Shown in pieces: positions 18,126-26,348 of a stretch of DNA of 64,000 bases. Under the pieces are notes generated by a model that was not told the DNA's origin, did not search any database, and saw only the letters and a list, made by a program, of their open reading frames with translations. The stretch is from Bacillota bacterium (GTDB lineage Bacteria > Bacillota > Clostridia > Lachnospirales > Lachnospiraceae). Location of the stretch: the NCBI GenBank assembly GCA_023409535.1, contig JAEYGZ010000046.1:248001-312000 (forward strand). The letters are read 5' to 3'. The position numbers and the translations under genes were made by a program. Each line of letters starts with the position of its first letter. The first letter of the stretch is position 1.

Positions 18126-18788
18126 ATGATAAAACTTGCACCGTCAATTCTGGCGGCAGATTTCGATAAACTTGGAGAACAAATTGCGCTTGTGGAGCAG
18201 TCAGGCGTTCAATATCTTCACATTGATGTGATGGATGGCAATTATGTTCCCAGTATAAGCTTTGGTATGCCTGTGATAGCTTCGATCAGAAAGAATTCGA
18301 AGCTTATTTTTGATGTTCATCTGATGATTGAGGAACCGATCCGCTATCTGGAAGAGTTTAAAGAAGCAGGTGCAGATATTCTGACTGTCCATGCCGAAGC
18401 CTGCACCCACCTTCACAGAACAGTGACCAAAATCAAGGAGCTGGGAATGAAAGCAGGTGTATCCTTGAATCCGGCGACACCATTAAATGTGCTGGAATAT
18501 ATTCTTAAGGATTTGGATATGGTACTCATCATGACGGTGAATCCGGGCTTTGGCGGACAGAGCATCATTCCTGAAACTTTAGATAAGGTCAGAGAACTGA
18601 AAAAGATGGCAATTGCAGCAGGAGTGGATTTTGATATTGAGGTGGATGGCGGAATTACGATTGGTAATGTCGAGGCAGCGATTCATGCCGGTGCAAATGT
18701 AATTGTGTCTGGAACCTCAGTATTTAAAGGAAATATTCAGGAGAATATAACAAAATTTCAACAGAAATTTAACGCTTATTATCAATAA
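18126..18788 (+). CDS. rpe: Ribulose-phosphate 3-epimerase
   Basis: TIM-barrel enzyme interconverting ribulose-5-P and xylulose-5-P in the pentose phosphate pathway, 220 aa. Start region MIKLAPSILAADFDKL; metal and catalytic residues in HIDVMDGNYVPS, DVHLMIEEP, TVNPGFGGQ and EVDGGI; phosphate-binding end GANVIVSGTSVF. The ATG at 18126 follows GGAGGT (18114-18119). It is in the conserved rsgA-rpe-thiN order. Confidence 0.97.
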   Translation: MIKLAPSILAADFDKLGEQIALVEQSGVQYLHIDVMDGNYVPSISFGMPVIASIRKNSKLIFDVHLMIEEPIRYLEEFKEAGADILTVHAEACTHLHRTVTKIKELGMKAGVSLNPATPLNVLEYILKDLDMVLIMTVNPGFGGQSIIPETLDKVRELKKMAIAAGVDFDIEVDGGITIGNVEAAIHAGANVIVSGTSVFKGNIQENITKFQQKFNAYYQ

Positions 18789-18860
18789 ACATGGAGATAT
18801 ATCGATGCAAATCAGGCCGGAGGAAGGCTATGAAGCGTCAATTTAAGATAAGGGGAAGGT

Positions 18861-19517
18861 ATGCTGAAGGAGAACAGGGTATTAATCATAACCGGCGGTC
18901 AGGTGGAGGAGGCATTTCTATCCGGTCTGCTGGGGGATAAAAATTATGATATGATTATTGCGGCAGACGGCGGACTGGTAGCAGCAAACCGGCTAAAGAT
19001 TACGCCGCATGATATCGTGGGTGATTTTGATTCGGTTCCGGAATCCATTCTTCAGCTTTACCGCGGCAGTGATATTCCCATCCGTACCTTTCCCACAGAG
19101 AAGGATAAAACAGATACCCAGATTGCCATTGAACTGGCACTGCAGAAGAATGCCACAGAGATTGACATCGTAGGCGGGACCGGAAGCAGATTGGATCATA
19201 CCCTGGCGAATATCCATCTCTTATTAATACCGTTACAGCGCAGAGTGAAGGCCTGTATCCTGAATGCAAACAATAAGATTTACCTGAAGCAGGAAAATTT
19301 CACAATCAGGAAACAGAAGCAATTTGGCAAATTTATCTCACTCCTGCCTATTACGGAAAGAGTTGTCGGCTTAACGCTGAAAGGCTTTAAATATCCGCTT
19401 ACTTCCGTGGTTCTTACCTCCGGAAGCAGCCTTGGTATCAGCAATGAGATTGTTTCAGAGCTTGCTGAAATTGAGCTATCCGAAGGAATACTGCTGGTGA
19501 TGGAAACCAAGGATTAG
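18861..19517 (+). CDS. thiN: Thiamine pyrophosphokinase (thiamine diphosphokinase)
   Basis: Transfers pyrophosphate from ATP to thiamine to form TPP, 218 aa. Catalytic-domain motifs: IIAADGGLVAANR, DIVGDFDSVPE, DKTDTQIAIE and GGTGSRLDHTLANI. The C-terminal B1-binding beta domain includes ISLLPITERVVGLTLKGFKYPL and the terminal SLGISNEI. RBS AGGGGAAGG precedes the ATG. No TPP riboswitch is visible upstream. Confidence 0.92.
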   Translation: MLKENRVLIITGGQVEEAFLSGLLGDKNYDMIIAADGGLVAANRLKITPHDIVGDFDSVPESILQLYRGSDIPIRTFPTEKDKTDTQIAIELALQKNATEIDIVGGTGSRLDHTLANIHLLLIPLQRRVKACILNANNKIYLKQENFTIRKQKQFGKFISLLPITERVVGLTLKGFKYPLTSVVLTSGSSLGISNEIVSELAEIELSEGILLVMETKD

Positions 19518-19596
19518 ACGGTAAATCATAGATTGGTCAGACAGCTGCCAAAGGGCACAAAGAAGATTATGAATGTATATAAGGAAGGAAAAACAA

Positions 19597-20694
19597 ATGA
19601 AATTAGGTATCGTAGGTTTACCCAATGTCGGTAAGAGCACTCTTTTTAATTCATTAACGAAGGCCGGAGCAGAATCGGCGAATTATCCCTTTTGCACCAT
19701 CGATCCGAATATCGGAATTGTTCCTGTTCCGGATGAGAGGCTTAAGGTGTTGGGAGATTTGTATCACTCCGAAAAGATTATCGCCGCTACCATTGAATTT
19801 GTAGATATCGCAGGTCTTGTGAAAGGTGCTTCCAAGGGAGAAGGTCTTGGTAACCAGTTTCTTTCCAATATCAGAGAAGTGGATGCGATTGTTCATGTTG
19901 TGCGATGCTTTGATGACAGCAATGTGATACATGTGGATGGTTCCGTAAATCCTGCAAGGGATATCGAGACGATTAACCTTGAATTGATTTTTTCTGATCT
20001 TGAGGTTTTGGAGCGCAGAATGTCAAAGACAATCAAGGGTGCCAAGAATGACAAGGAGCTGGCGAAGGAGCTTGAGATGCAGGAGCGTCTGAAGGCAGTT
20101 CTGGAAGAGGGCAAAATGGCTAAGACCTATATTGCTCAGGATGAAGAAGAGCAGGAACTGTTTGACAGCTACAATCTTTTAACGGCAAAGCCTGTCATTT
20201 ATGCCGCGAATGTGAAGGAAGAGGAACTGGCGGATGACGGTGCGGAAAATGAATATGTGAAGACGGTTTGCAGTATTGCTGACCAGGAGAATTCCGAGGC
20301 ATTTGTGATCTGCGCCCAGATTGAGCAGGAGATATCGGAGCTGGATGAGGAAGAAAAGCGTATGTTTTTAGAGGAGCTTGGATTAAAAGAGTCAGGTCTT
20401 GAGAAACTAATTCGTGCAAGCTATCACATTCTTGGATTGATGAGCTACTTAACCGCCGGTCCGAAAGAAACCAGAGCCTGGACTATAAAAATCGGCACCA
20501 AGGCACCTCAGGCAGCAGGAAAGATCCATTCGGACTTTGAAAGAGGCTTTATCCGTGCAGAGATTGTAAATTACAGCAATCTGGTACAATGCGGCAGCTA
20601 TAATGCGGCAAAGGAGAAGGGACTGGTTCGTTCCGAAGGGAAGGAATATGTGGTACAGGACGGAGATGTAATCCTGTTCAGGTTCAATGTGTAG
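19597..20694 (+). CDS. ychF: Ribosome-binding OBG-family ATPase YchF
   Basis: P-loop NTPase of the OBG family that prefers ATP, involved in translation and stress responses; 365 aa. G1 is GLPNVGKSTLF, G3 is VDIAGLVKGASKGEGLGNQF, and the usual NKxD is replaced by NVKE (YAANVKEEEL), the feature linked to ATP preference. A coiled-coil arm lies near residues 120-200, and a TGS domain forms the C-terminus (TIKIGTKAPQAAGKIHSDFE). The ATG at 19597 follows AAGGAAGG (19581-19588). Confidence 0.96.
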   Translation: MKLGIVGLPNVGKSTLFNSLTKAGAESANYPFCTIDPNIGIVPVPDERLKVLGDLYHSEKIIAATIEFVDIAGLVKGASKGEGLGNQFLSNIREVDAIVHVVRCFDDSNVIHVDGSVNPARDIETINLELIFSDLEVLERRMSKTIKGAKNDKELAKELEMQERLKAVLEEGKMAKTYIAQDEEEQELFDSYNLLTAKPVIYAANVKEEELADDGAENEYVKTVCSIADQENSEAFVICAQIEQEISELDEEEKRMFLEELGLKESGLEKLIRASYHILGLMSYLTAGPKETRAWTIKIGTKAPQAAGKIHSDFERGFIRAEIVNYSNLVQCGSYNAAKEKGLVRSEGKEYVVQDGDVILFRFNV

Positions 20695-20699
20695 CATAA

Positions 20700-20710
20700 G
20701 CAGATTAGTC
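20700..20710 (+). other. Possible remnant of the A/B structured element (head only)
   Basis: GCAGATTAGTC just after ychF matches the 5' head shared by the two elements at 35835 and 49824. No matching right half follows. A separate imperfect hairpin GGTTATTCA / TGAATAAGCC lies at about 20724-20762. This could be a decayed copy or chance. Confidence 0.2.
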
Positions 20711-20814
20711 TGTGCACTCGGACGGTTATTCAGAGCAGGAATGTAATTTAGTGAATAAGCCAAGCGCAAATATAATTTACTTATCAGGTGTTAATCAGAA
20801 AGTGGTGATATAAA

Positions 20815-21768
20815 GTGCAAATAGTTACCGGTGGCGATATTTATTTCCCCAATCTCGGAATAGAACTTCCTCATGTGATAAATGGAATCGATGTATTTGG
20901 GTATCATGTGGCTTTGTATGGAGTAGTCATTGGATTTGGTATGTTGTGCGGCTGGCTGATGGCTGAGTGGATGGCAAAGCGGACCGGACAGAGCACGGAG
21001 GTTTATCTTGATTTTGCACTTATTGCGATTATTGCTTCTGTGATCGGTGCAAGAGCTTATTATGTGATTTTTGCCCTGGACGAATTTATTGATCGACCGC
21101 TGTCAGTCTTTAATCTGCGCACAGGAGGTCTGGCAATCTACGGAGGAATAATAGCGGCAGTTATTACAGCATTGATTTATTCCAAGGTAAAGAAATATTC
21201 CTTCTGGCTTTTGGCTGATACAGGTTGTATTGGTTTAATCACCGGACAGATCATCGGACGTTGGGGAAATTTCTTTAACCGGGAAGCGTTTGGAAAATAT
21301 ACCGACGGACCTCTGGCCATGCAATTAGCAGTTCAGGATGTTGACTCTGTGTATCGACCGAATGTACCGGTTACCAGGCTGCAGGAGTTATACGCCGGAA
21401 AGTCCGGTGCACTTGACCGAATTCTTGAAATCAGGGATAAGATGGTTACCCTGGATGGGATACAATATATTCAGGTTCATCCGACATTTTTATATGAATC
21501 CCTTTGGAATCTGTGTCTTTTGATCTTTTTATTTTTCTATACCAAGCATAAGAAATTTGACGGAGAAGTAATTCTGCTTTACTTGGCTGGCTATGGGCTT
21601 GGCCGTGTCTGGGTGGAAGGACTGCGAACCGATCAGCTGTTCTTATGGGGTACCCCTCTGGCAGTCTCTCAGCTATTATCCGGATTACTTGTGGTACTGG
21701 CTGCGGCAGTGATTATCTATAAAAGAAGAAAAGAAACAGCCGTACATGGAACCAGAAAAAGCCGGTAA
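20815..21768 (+). CDS. lgt: Prolipoprotein diacylglyceryl transferase
   Basis: Seven-helix membrane enzyme that transfers diacylglycerol to the lipobox cysteine of prolipoproteins, 317 aa. Diagnostic segments: FGYHVALYGVVIGFG, GARAYYVIF, RTGGLAIYGGI, the family block GRWGNFFNREAFG and HPTFLYESLWN near the C-terminus. The start is taken as GTG at 20815; the Shine-Dalgarno region (AGTGGTGATA) is weak, so the start is less certain than the product. The C-terminal tail is basic. Confidence 0.93.
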   Translation: MQIVTGGDIYFPNLGIELPHVINGIDVFGYHVALYGVVIGFGMLCGWLMAEWMAKRTGQSTEVYLDFALIAIIASVIGARAYYVIFALDEFIDRPLSVFNLRTGGLAIYGGIIAAVITALIYSKVKKYSFWLLADTGCIGLITGQIIGRWGNFFNREAFGKYTDGPLAMQLAVQDVDSVYRPNVPVTRLQELYAGKSGALDRILEIRDKMVTLDGIQYIQVHPTFLYESLWNLCLLIFLFFYTKHKKFDGEVILLYLAGYGLGRVWVEGLRTDQLFLWGTPLAVSQLLSGLLVVLAAAVIIYKRRKETAVHGTRKSR

Positions 21769-21900
21769 TGTCATGTCAATCTGTTTTAACAAGATTTGAC
21801 TGATTTGGGACCAATTTCCTATCGTTTCTCTTTTTGACTATATCTTGACATTTTTTGTTCGATTTTTTAATTGAACACTATATATTGTAATGTAATATCG

Positions 21901-21950
21901 AAATAGCTCACAAAGCCAATATTCATAAGGGTTTGTGAGCTATTTTTTTT
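21901..21950 (+). terminator. Strong intrinsic terminator after lgt
   Basis: A 14-bp perfect stem AAATAGCTCACAAA (21901-21914) / TTTGTGAGCTATTT (21932-21945) with a 17-base loop, continuing into a T-run (eight T to 21950). It isolates lgt from the mraZ operon. Confidence 0.9.
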
Positions 21951-21960
21951 GAATTCTTAC

Positions 21961-21989
21961 TTGATTAATTCCCATAATTAATATAAAAT
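21961..21989 (+). promoter_or_regulatory. Putative promoter of the mraZ (dcw) operon
   Basis: TTGATT (21961-21966), 17-base spacer, TAAAAT (21984-21989). It lies directly upstream of the GTGG repeat array, the position expected for an MraZ-controlled promoter. Confidence 0.55.
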
Positions 21990-21997
21990 AAACACAT

Positions 21998-22045
21998 AAG
22001 TGGAGCGAAGTGGTGGAAAGTGGAGCAATTGACCACAAAAGTGGG
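21998..22045 (+). promoter_or_regulatory. mraZ: MraZ operator: direct GTGG repeats
   Basis: AAGTGG begins at 21998, 22008 and 22018, exactly 10 bases apart. A fourth AAGTGG (after an extra A) begins at 22039, 21 bases on. This is the arrangement known for MraZ binding boxes, direct repeats once per helical turn upstream of mraZ. The array lies between the candidate -10 and the start codon, suited to autorepression. Binding itself is inferred. Confidence 0.8.
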
Positions 22046-22086
22046 ACAAACCAAAGCGAGCTTCGGGATAAAGAAGGTGAAGCCAG

Positions 22087-22515
22087 ATGTTCATGGGAGA
22101 ATTCGATCACTCGATCGATACCAAGGGAAGAATCATCATACCGTCAAAGTTCAGAGAGGATCTTGGAGATGAATTCGTCATCACCATGGGTCTGGACGGC
22201 TGCTTGTTTGTTTACCCCAATGAAGAATGGCAGGCTTTCGTAAAGGAACTTGGTAAGCTCCCGGGTACGAAGGAAGCAAGACAGCTGCAGCGATATTTTT
22301 TAGCAAAAGCTGCTGCATGCGAAGCCGATAAACAGGGAAGAATTCTAATACCTGCTAAGCTTCGCGAAAGCGCATCACTGGATAAGGACATCGTCTTTGT
22401 CGGAGTACTGAATAAGATAGAGATATGGAGTAAGGAACGCTGGGAGAATAACAACGATTATGATGATGTGGATGCTATCGCAGAGCATATGTCAGAGTAT
22501 GGGATCAGTTTTTAA
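22087..22515 (+). CDS. mraZ: Division/cell wall cluster transcriptional regulator MraZ
   Basis: AbrB-like, double SpoVT-AbrB DNA-binding protein of 142 aa that regulates its own operon. The two repeats are seen at GEFDHSIDTKGRIIIPSKFR and at CEADKQGRILIPAKLRE, each with the DxKGR/DxxGR core. RBS AGAAGGTGA lies before the ATG. First gene of the dcw operon, downstream of four GTGG boxes. Confidence 0.96.
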   Translation: MFMGEFDHSIDTKGRIIIPSKFREDLGDEFVITMGLDGCLFVYPNEEWQAFVKELGKLPGTKEARQLQRYFLAKAAACEADKQGRILIPAKLRESASLDKDIVFVGVLNKIEIWSKERWENNNDYDDVDAIAEHMSEYGISF

Positions 22516-22546
22516 GCTGACTTAGCTTCATCCCTTGGAGGGCATT

Positions 22547-23482
22547 ATGGCATTTGAACATAAATCAGTATTGTTAGAGGAAACAATAGAGAAGTTGAAT
22601 ATACGGCCTAACGGTATCTATGTTGACGGAACCTTAGGCGGAGGAGGCCACTCCTTTGAGATTGCAAAACGTCTGGCGGGCGGAAAGCTGATTGGAATTG
22701 ATCAGGATGAAGCTGCAATACAGGCTGCTACGGAGCGGCTGGCACAGTTTCAGGACAAGGTCGCCATCGTTAGAAACAATTACAGTGAGATAAAGCAGGT
22801 GCTCAGAGAACTTCAGATCGAACAGGCAGACGGAATATTGCTGGATCTCGGCGTTTCCTCCCACCAGCTTGACACACCGGAGAGAGGGTTTTCTTATAAG
22901 GTTGATGCGGCCCTGGATATGAGAATGGATAACAGAAATCCAAAGACAGCAAGGGACATCATCAATGGTTACAGCGAGATGGAGCTGTACCGGATTATCA
23001 GAGACTATGGTGAGGACAACTTTGCTAAGAATATTGCCAAACACATAGTTCAGAGACGGACAAGCAAGCCTATAGAAACTACTTTTGAGCTGAATGAGGC
23101 CATTAAAGCGGCAATTCCTATGAAGTTCCGGATTACAGCCGGGCATCCGTCAAAAAGAACCTTTCAGGCTATAAGAATTGAACTCAACCGAGAGCTTGAA
23201 GTACTAAAGGATACCTTGCAGGATATGATTGATTTATTGGCACCCGGCGGAAGACTCTGCATCATTACCTTCCATTCCCTGGAGGATAGAATTGTAAAGT
23301 CCTGCTTTAAGACAAATGAAGATCCCTGTATCTGTCCGCCGAGTTTTCCCATATGTGTGTGCGGCAGGGTATCTAAGGGAAAAGTGATTTCGAGAAAACC
23401 GATCTTACCTTCCGAGGAAGAGCTGGAAGGTAATTCAAGATCAAAAAGTGCAAAATTAAGAGTGTTTGAAAAAGCATTATGA
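22547..23482 (+). CDS. rsmH: 16S rRNA m4C1402 methyltransferase RsmH (MraW)
   Basis: SAM-dependent methyltransferase acting on C1402 of 16S rRNA, 311 aa. Motifs: HKSVLLEE, YVDGTLGGGGHS (SAM loop), GIDQDEAAI, GILLDLGVSSHQLD, AIRIELNRELE and the C-terminal ITFHSLEDRIVK. A Cys-rich loop CICPPSFPICVCG is typical of Firmicute RsmH. The ATG at 22547 is used because GGAGG (22538-22542) lies before it; the TTG at 22535 is inside that region. Confidence 0.97.
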   Translation: MAFEHKSVLLEETIEKLNIRPNGIYVDGTLGGGGHSFEIAKRLAGGKLIGIDQDEAAIQAATERLAQFQDKVAIVRNNYSEIKQVLRELQIEQADGILLDLGVSSHQLDTPERGFSYKVDAALDMRMDNRNPKTARDIINGYSEMELYRIIRDYGEDNFAKNIAKHIVQRRTSKPIETTFELNEAIKAAIPMKFRITAGHPSKRTFQAIRIELNRELEVLKDTLQDMIDLLAPGGRLCIITFHSLEDRIVKSCFKTNEDPCICPPSFPICVCGRVSKGKVISRKPILPSEEELEGNSRSKSAKLRVFEKAL

Positions 23483-23508
23483 AATAGCTGGAAAGAAGGT
23501 TTTTGGGT

Positions 23509-23994
23509 ATGGAGGCAAATAAGAGAAGATATCAGTATGATGGATATGGGACAAGCTATGTGGAGGGGAATACCGTCCGCAAATTGAGGGTTGCTCCGGA
23601 TATACGCAGGGAAGAAGAGGAATACCAGGTACCTCAGAGAAGACGTCAGGTACAGGCTCAGCCCAAAGCGTTGTCAGGAATTAGCTTTGCGTCCTTACTG
23701 GTTCTTACGGTTGCCATAATCGCGACAGTTTATGTCTGTGTGGATTATCTGATGCTTCAGCACCAGGTAAGCCAGATGGATAAGAAGATCGTCAGTATGG
23801 AGAAGGATTTGACCAAGCTTACGCATGAGAATGATGCTACTTTAGAAGCAATTAATACAGCCTATAATTTAGATTATGTATATAAGGTAGCGGTTGAAGA
23901 TCTTGGTATGGTATATCCCAATAATAATAAGGTGATTACCTATAAAAGCGAAGACACGGATTATGTCAGACAATATGAGGACATTCCCGAATAG
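23509..23994 (+). CDS. ftsL: FtsL-like cell division protein
   Basis: 161-aa bitopic protein. A charged cytoplasmic N-terminus of about 60 residues is followed by one membrane helix (ISFASLLVLTVAIIATVYVCV, about residues 63-84). A short coiled coil comes next (HQVSQMDKKIVSMEKDLTKL), then a conserved-looking end with LGMVYPNNNKVITY. Size, topology and position between rsmH and the division PBP identify it as the FtsL component of the FtsQLB-type complex; sequence similarity alone would be weak. GAAAGAAGG precedes the ATG at 23509. Confidence 0.82.
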   Translation: MEANKRRYQYDGYGTSYVEGNTVRKLRVAPDIRREEEEYQVPQRRRQVQAQPKALSGISFASLLVLTVAIIATVYVCVDYLMLQHQVSQMDKKIVSMEKDLTKLTHENDATLEAINTAYNLDYVYKVAVEDLGMVYPNNNKVITYKSEDTDYVRQYEDIPE

Positions 23995-24018
23995 ATCCGG
24001 CTAAAGTTACAGAAGAAA

Positions 24019-24043
24019 GTGTGAAAATTTCTGATTTTCACAC
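24019..24043 (+). other. Perfect hairpin between ftsL and the division PBP
   Basis: GTGTGAAAAT / ATTTTCACAC with a 5-base loop. No T-run follows. It lies in the untranslated 128-base gap, 80 bases before the PBP start, and could serve RNA processing or stability. Confidence 0.55.
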
Positions 24044-24122
24044 CGTGAATTGTAATGCAATCCACGATACAAATATTGTGCCGACACCCTGCTTTGAGGC
24101 ATTGGCAACATGGAGATTTTAT

Positions 24123-26294
24123 ATGATGAATTCATCTGATCAAGTAATTAAAAAATTCACATCCAAAATGCAAGCAAAGCTATTGCTTGTATTTTGTGTT
24201 ATTACTGTGCTGCTGATTGGGCTGATGGGAAGGTTGATTTATATTATGCAGACGGACGGTGAACGGTTTGCGAAGCAGGTGCTTTCCAGGCAAACCTATA
24301 TCAGTTCCGTTCTTCCCTACAAAAGAGGTGATATTCTGGACCGAAATGGGACGGTGCTTGCGCGCAGTGAGCTGCATTACCGCCTGATTCTTGATCCGCT
24401 GCGGCTCCGTGAAGCGGAGGAAAGTATTACACCCACTGCCGACGCCATAAGCCAGAGCTTTGGTATGGAACCGGAAGCCGTTACCTCCGTTCTTGAGGAA
24501 AAGCCTGAAAGCCGTTATGTGATATTGCAGAAGAATCTGAATTATGACGCGGTTCAAAGCTTTAAGGCATTAATGGAGGAAGACGAGAAAATTAAAGGGG
24601 TATGGTTTGAGGAAGAGTACGTCAGAAGCTATCCCTATAAAACCCTGGCCAGTGATGTCTTAGGCTTTACTTCAGCGGATAATACCGGTTATTGGGGGAT
24701 TGAAGAATATTATAACAATGAACTGAACGGTACAAACGGACGTGAATACGGTTATTATGATGCGGACCTGAATATAGAAAGAATTGTGAAAAAAGCGGAG
24801 AACGGCAATAACATCGTCAGCACCATTGATGCCAATGCACAGCGGATTATCCAGGAGCATATCGCCAAGTTCAACACGGAATACGGCAGTAAAAATATTG
24901 GTGTATTGGTTATGAATCCGAATAATGGTGAAATCCTTGCTATGGCTTCCAATCAGGAATACGATTTGAATTCACCCAGAGATCTTTCGGGTATTTATAC
25001 CGAAGAACAATTGACAGGTATGAATGAGGATCAGAAGATGGAGGCTTTAAATACCTTATGGAGAAACGATGTGATCAGCTACATCTATGAACCGGGTTCG
25101 ACCTTCAAACCTGTGACGATAGCTGCAGGGCTGGAAGAAAATGTTCTTCATGTGGAAGATACCTTCTACTGTGACGGCGGAGAGACTTTCAAAGGTGTTC
25201 CAAACCCTGTCAAATGCAGTAAGGTTACCGGACATGGTGAGATAACCCTCGAACAGGCCCTGATGCTCTCTTGTAATGATGCTTTGATGCAAATTGGTGC
25301 AAGGGAAGGCAAGAATATATTCTATAGATATCAAAACAGTTTTGGTTTCGGTAAAAAGACCGGAATTGATCTCCCTGGTGAAGAAAGCGGCTTAACCAAG
25401 TCTGCAGATAAGGTAGTGCCGATTGATCTTGCAACGAATAGTTTTGGACAGAACGTAAGTGTTACCATGGTTCAATTGGCAAGTGCATATTCCTCCCTGG
25501 TAAATGGCGGCTTCTATTATCAGCCCCATGTTGTTAAGAAGGTAGTTAATGATAAAGGTGCCACGGTAAAAGAATTTGACGGATTACTGGTAAAACAGAC
25601 AGTATCCGAAGAAACCTCCGAATTTCTGCAGGAAACTACGTATCAGACAGTAGAAGCCGGTACGGCAGGCGGCGCCAAGGTGGAAGGCTATGCCATCGGC
25701 GGTAAGACAGGAACAGCCCAAAAGATTCCCCGTGCGGCAAAAACCTATATTGTATCCTTTATCGGGCAGGTTCCGGCAATTAATCCGGAGATTGTAATCT
25801 ATGTTATGATCGACGAGCCTCAAAACGTTGTAAAGCAGGCAAACAGCGCTATTGCAACAGAGTTTGCAAGCAGGATTATGAAGCAGCTTCTTCCTGCGTT
25901 GGGAATCTACCCTGAGGGAGACATTGATTATCTGTTGACGGATGATGAGAATACAACAAATTCAAATACAAACGGCGGTAATACAACCAGCGGTAGCACA
26001 ACCGCTGGAAATACCGGCAGTGCAGGCGATTTACAAAACAATAGCAATACAAATACCGGTAATGGAGATAATACCGGGAATGAAAATAATACAGGTAATA
26101 CAACCAATGAAAATGGTAATAATCCTGATGATATACAAAACAGTGAACAGGAACGTAACACGGAAAATGAGGATAATGCAGCATCTGAAGGTACGGTAGA
26201 AAATCCTGAAGATACCGAAAATGCTGGTAATGAGGATGTGCAAGATCCTGATACCGGTAGTGAAAATGAATTTAATCCAGACGCATTAGAATAA
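24123..26294 (+). CDS. Class B penicillin-binding protein (FtsI/PbpB-type) with Asn-rich tail
   Basis: Septal transpeptidase candidate, about 723 aa. The cytoplasmic start is followed by one membrane helix (LLLVFCVITVLLIGLMGRLIY). The dimerisation domain begins at KRGDILDRNGTVLA. In the transpeptidase domain the active-site Ser326 lies in EPGSTFK, the second motif is SCN, and the third is GGKTGTA (Lys528). Instead of PASTA domains the protein ends in about 110 residues of low complexity rich in Asn, Thr, Gly, then Glu/Asp. The start is the ATG at 24123 (or 24126) behind GGAG; the open frame further upstream is not protein-like and includes the hairpin at 24019. The second gene of this kind lies immediately downstream. 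Confidence 0.9.
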   Translation: MMNSSDQVIKKFTSKMQAKLLLVFCVITVLLIGLMGRLIYIMQTDGERFAKQVLSRQTYISSVLPYKRGDILDRNGTVLARSELHYRLILDPLRLREAEESITPTADAISQSFGMEPEAVTSVLEEKPESRYVILQKNLNYDAVQSFKALMEEDEKIKGVWFEEEYVRSYPYKTLASDVLGFTSADNTGYWGIEEYYNNELNGTNGREYGYYDADLNIERIVKKAENGNNIVSTIDANAQRIIQEHIAKFNTEYGSKNIGVLVMNPNNGEILAMASNQEYDLNSPRDLSGIYTEEQLTGMNEDQKMEALNTLWRNDVISYIYEPGSTFKPVTIAAGLEENVLHVEDTFYCDGGETFKGVPNPVKCSKVTGHGEITLEQALMLSCNDALMQIGAREGKNIFYRYQNSFGFGKKTGIDLPGEESGLTKSADKVVPIDLATNSFGQNVSVTMVQLASAYSSLVNGGFYYQPHVVKKVVNDKGATVKEFDGLLVKQTVSEETSEFLQETTYQTVEAGTAGGAKVEGYAIGGKTGTAQKIPRAAKTYIVSFIGQVPAINPEIVIYVMIDEPQNVVKQANSAIATEFASRIMKQLLPALGIYPEGDIDYLLTDDENTTNSNTNGGNTTSGSTTAGNTGSAGDLQNNSNTNTGNGDNTGNENNTGNTTNENGNNPDDIQNSEQERNTENEDNAASEGTVENPEDTENAGNEDVQDPDTGSENEFNPDALE

Positions 26295-26348
26295 AGCTAT
26301 CCCAATTGTAATAAAATGAAACGATAAGAGATACAAGGTTATGAGCGG

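Noticed and set aside
22634..23146. 170-codon reverse ORF opposite rsmH
   Set aside because: Complete overlap with a certain gene, no RBS and no family resemblance. The same reasoning applies to other long reverse frames in fliF, fliK and murD.
24025..24039. CodY box in the ftsL-PBP gap
   Set aside because: Only about 10 of 15 positions match AATTTTCWGAAAATT; the stretch is better explained as a hairpin.
24021..24122. 34-codon N-terminal extension of the division PBP
   Set aside because: It begins inside the hairpin at 24019-24043, has no RBS, and would put extra residues before a normal short cytoplasmic start.
25876..26243. Reverse-strand ORFs rich in Tyr/Cys opposite the PBP tail
   Set aside because: They are shadows of the Asn/Thr/Gly-rich repeat coding on the + strand.
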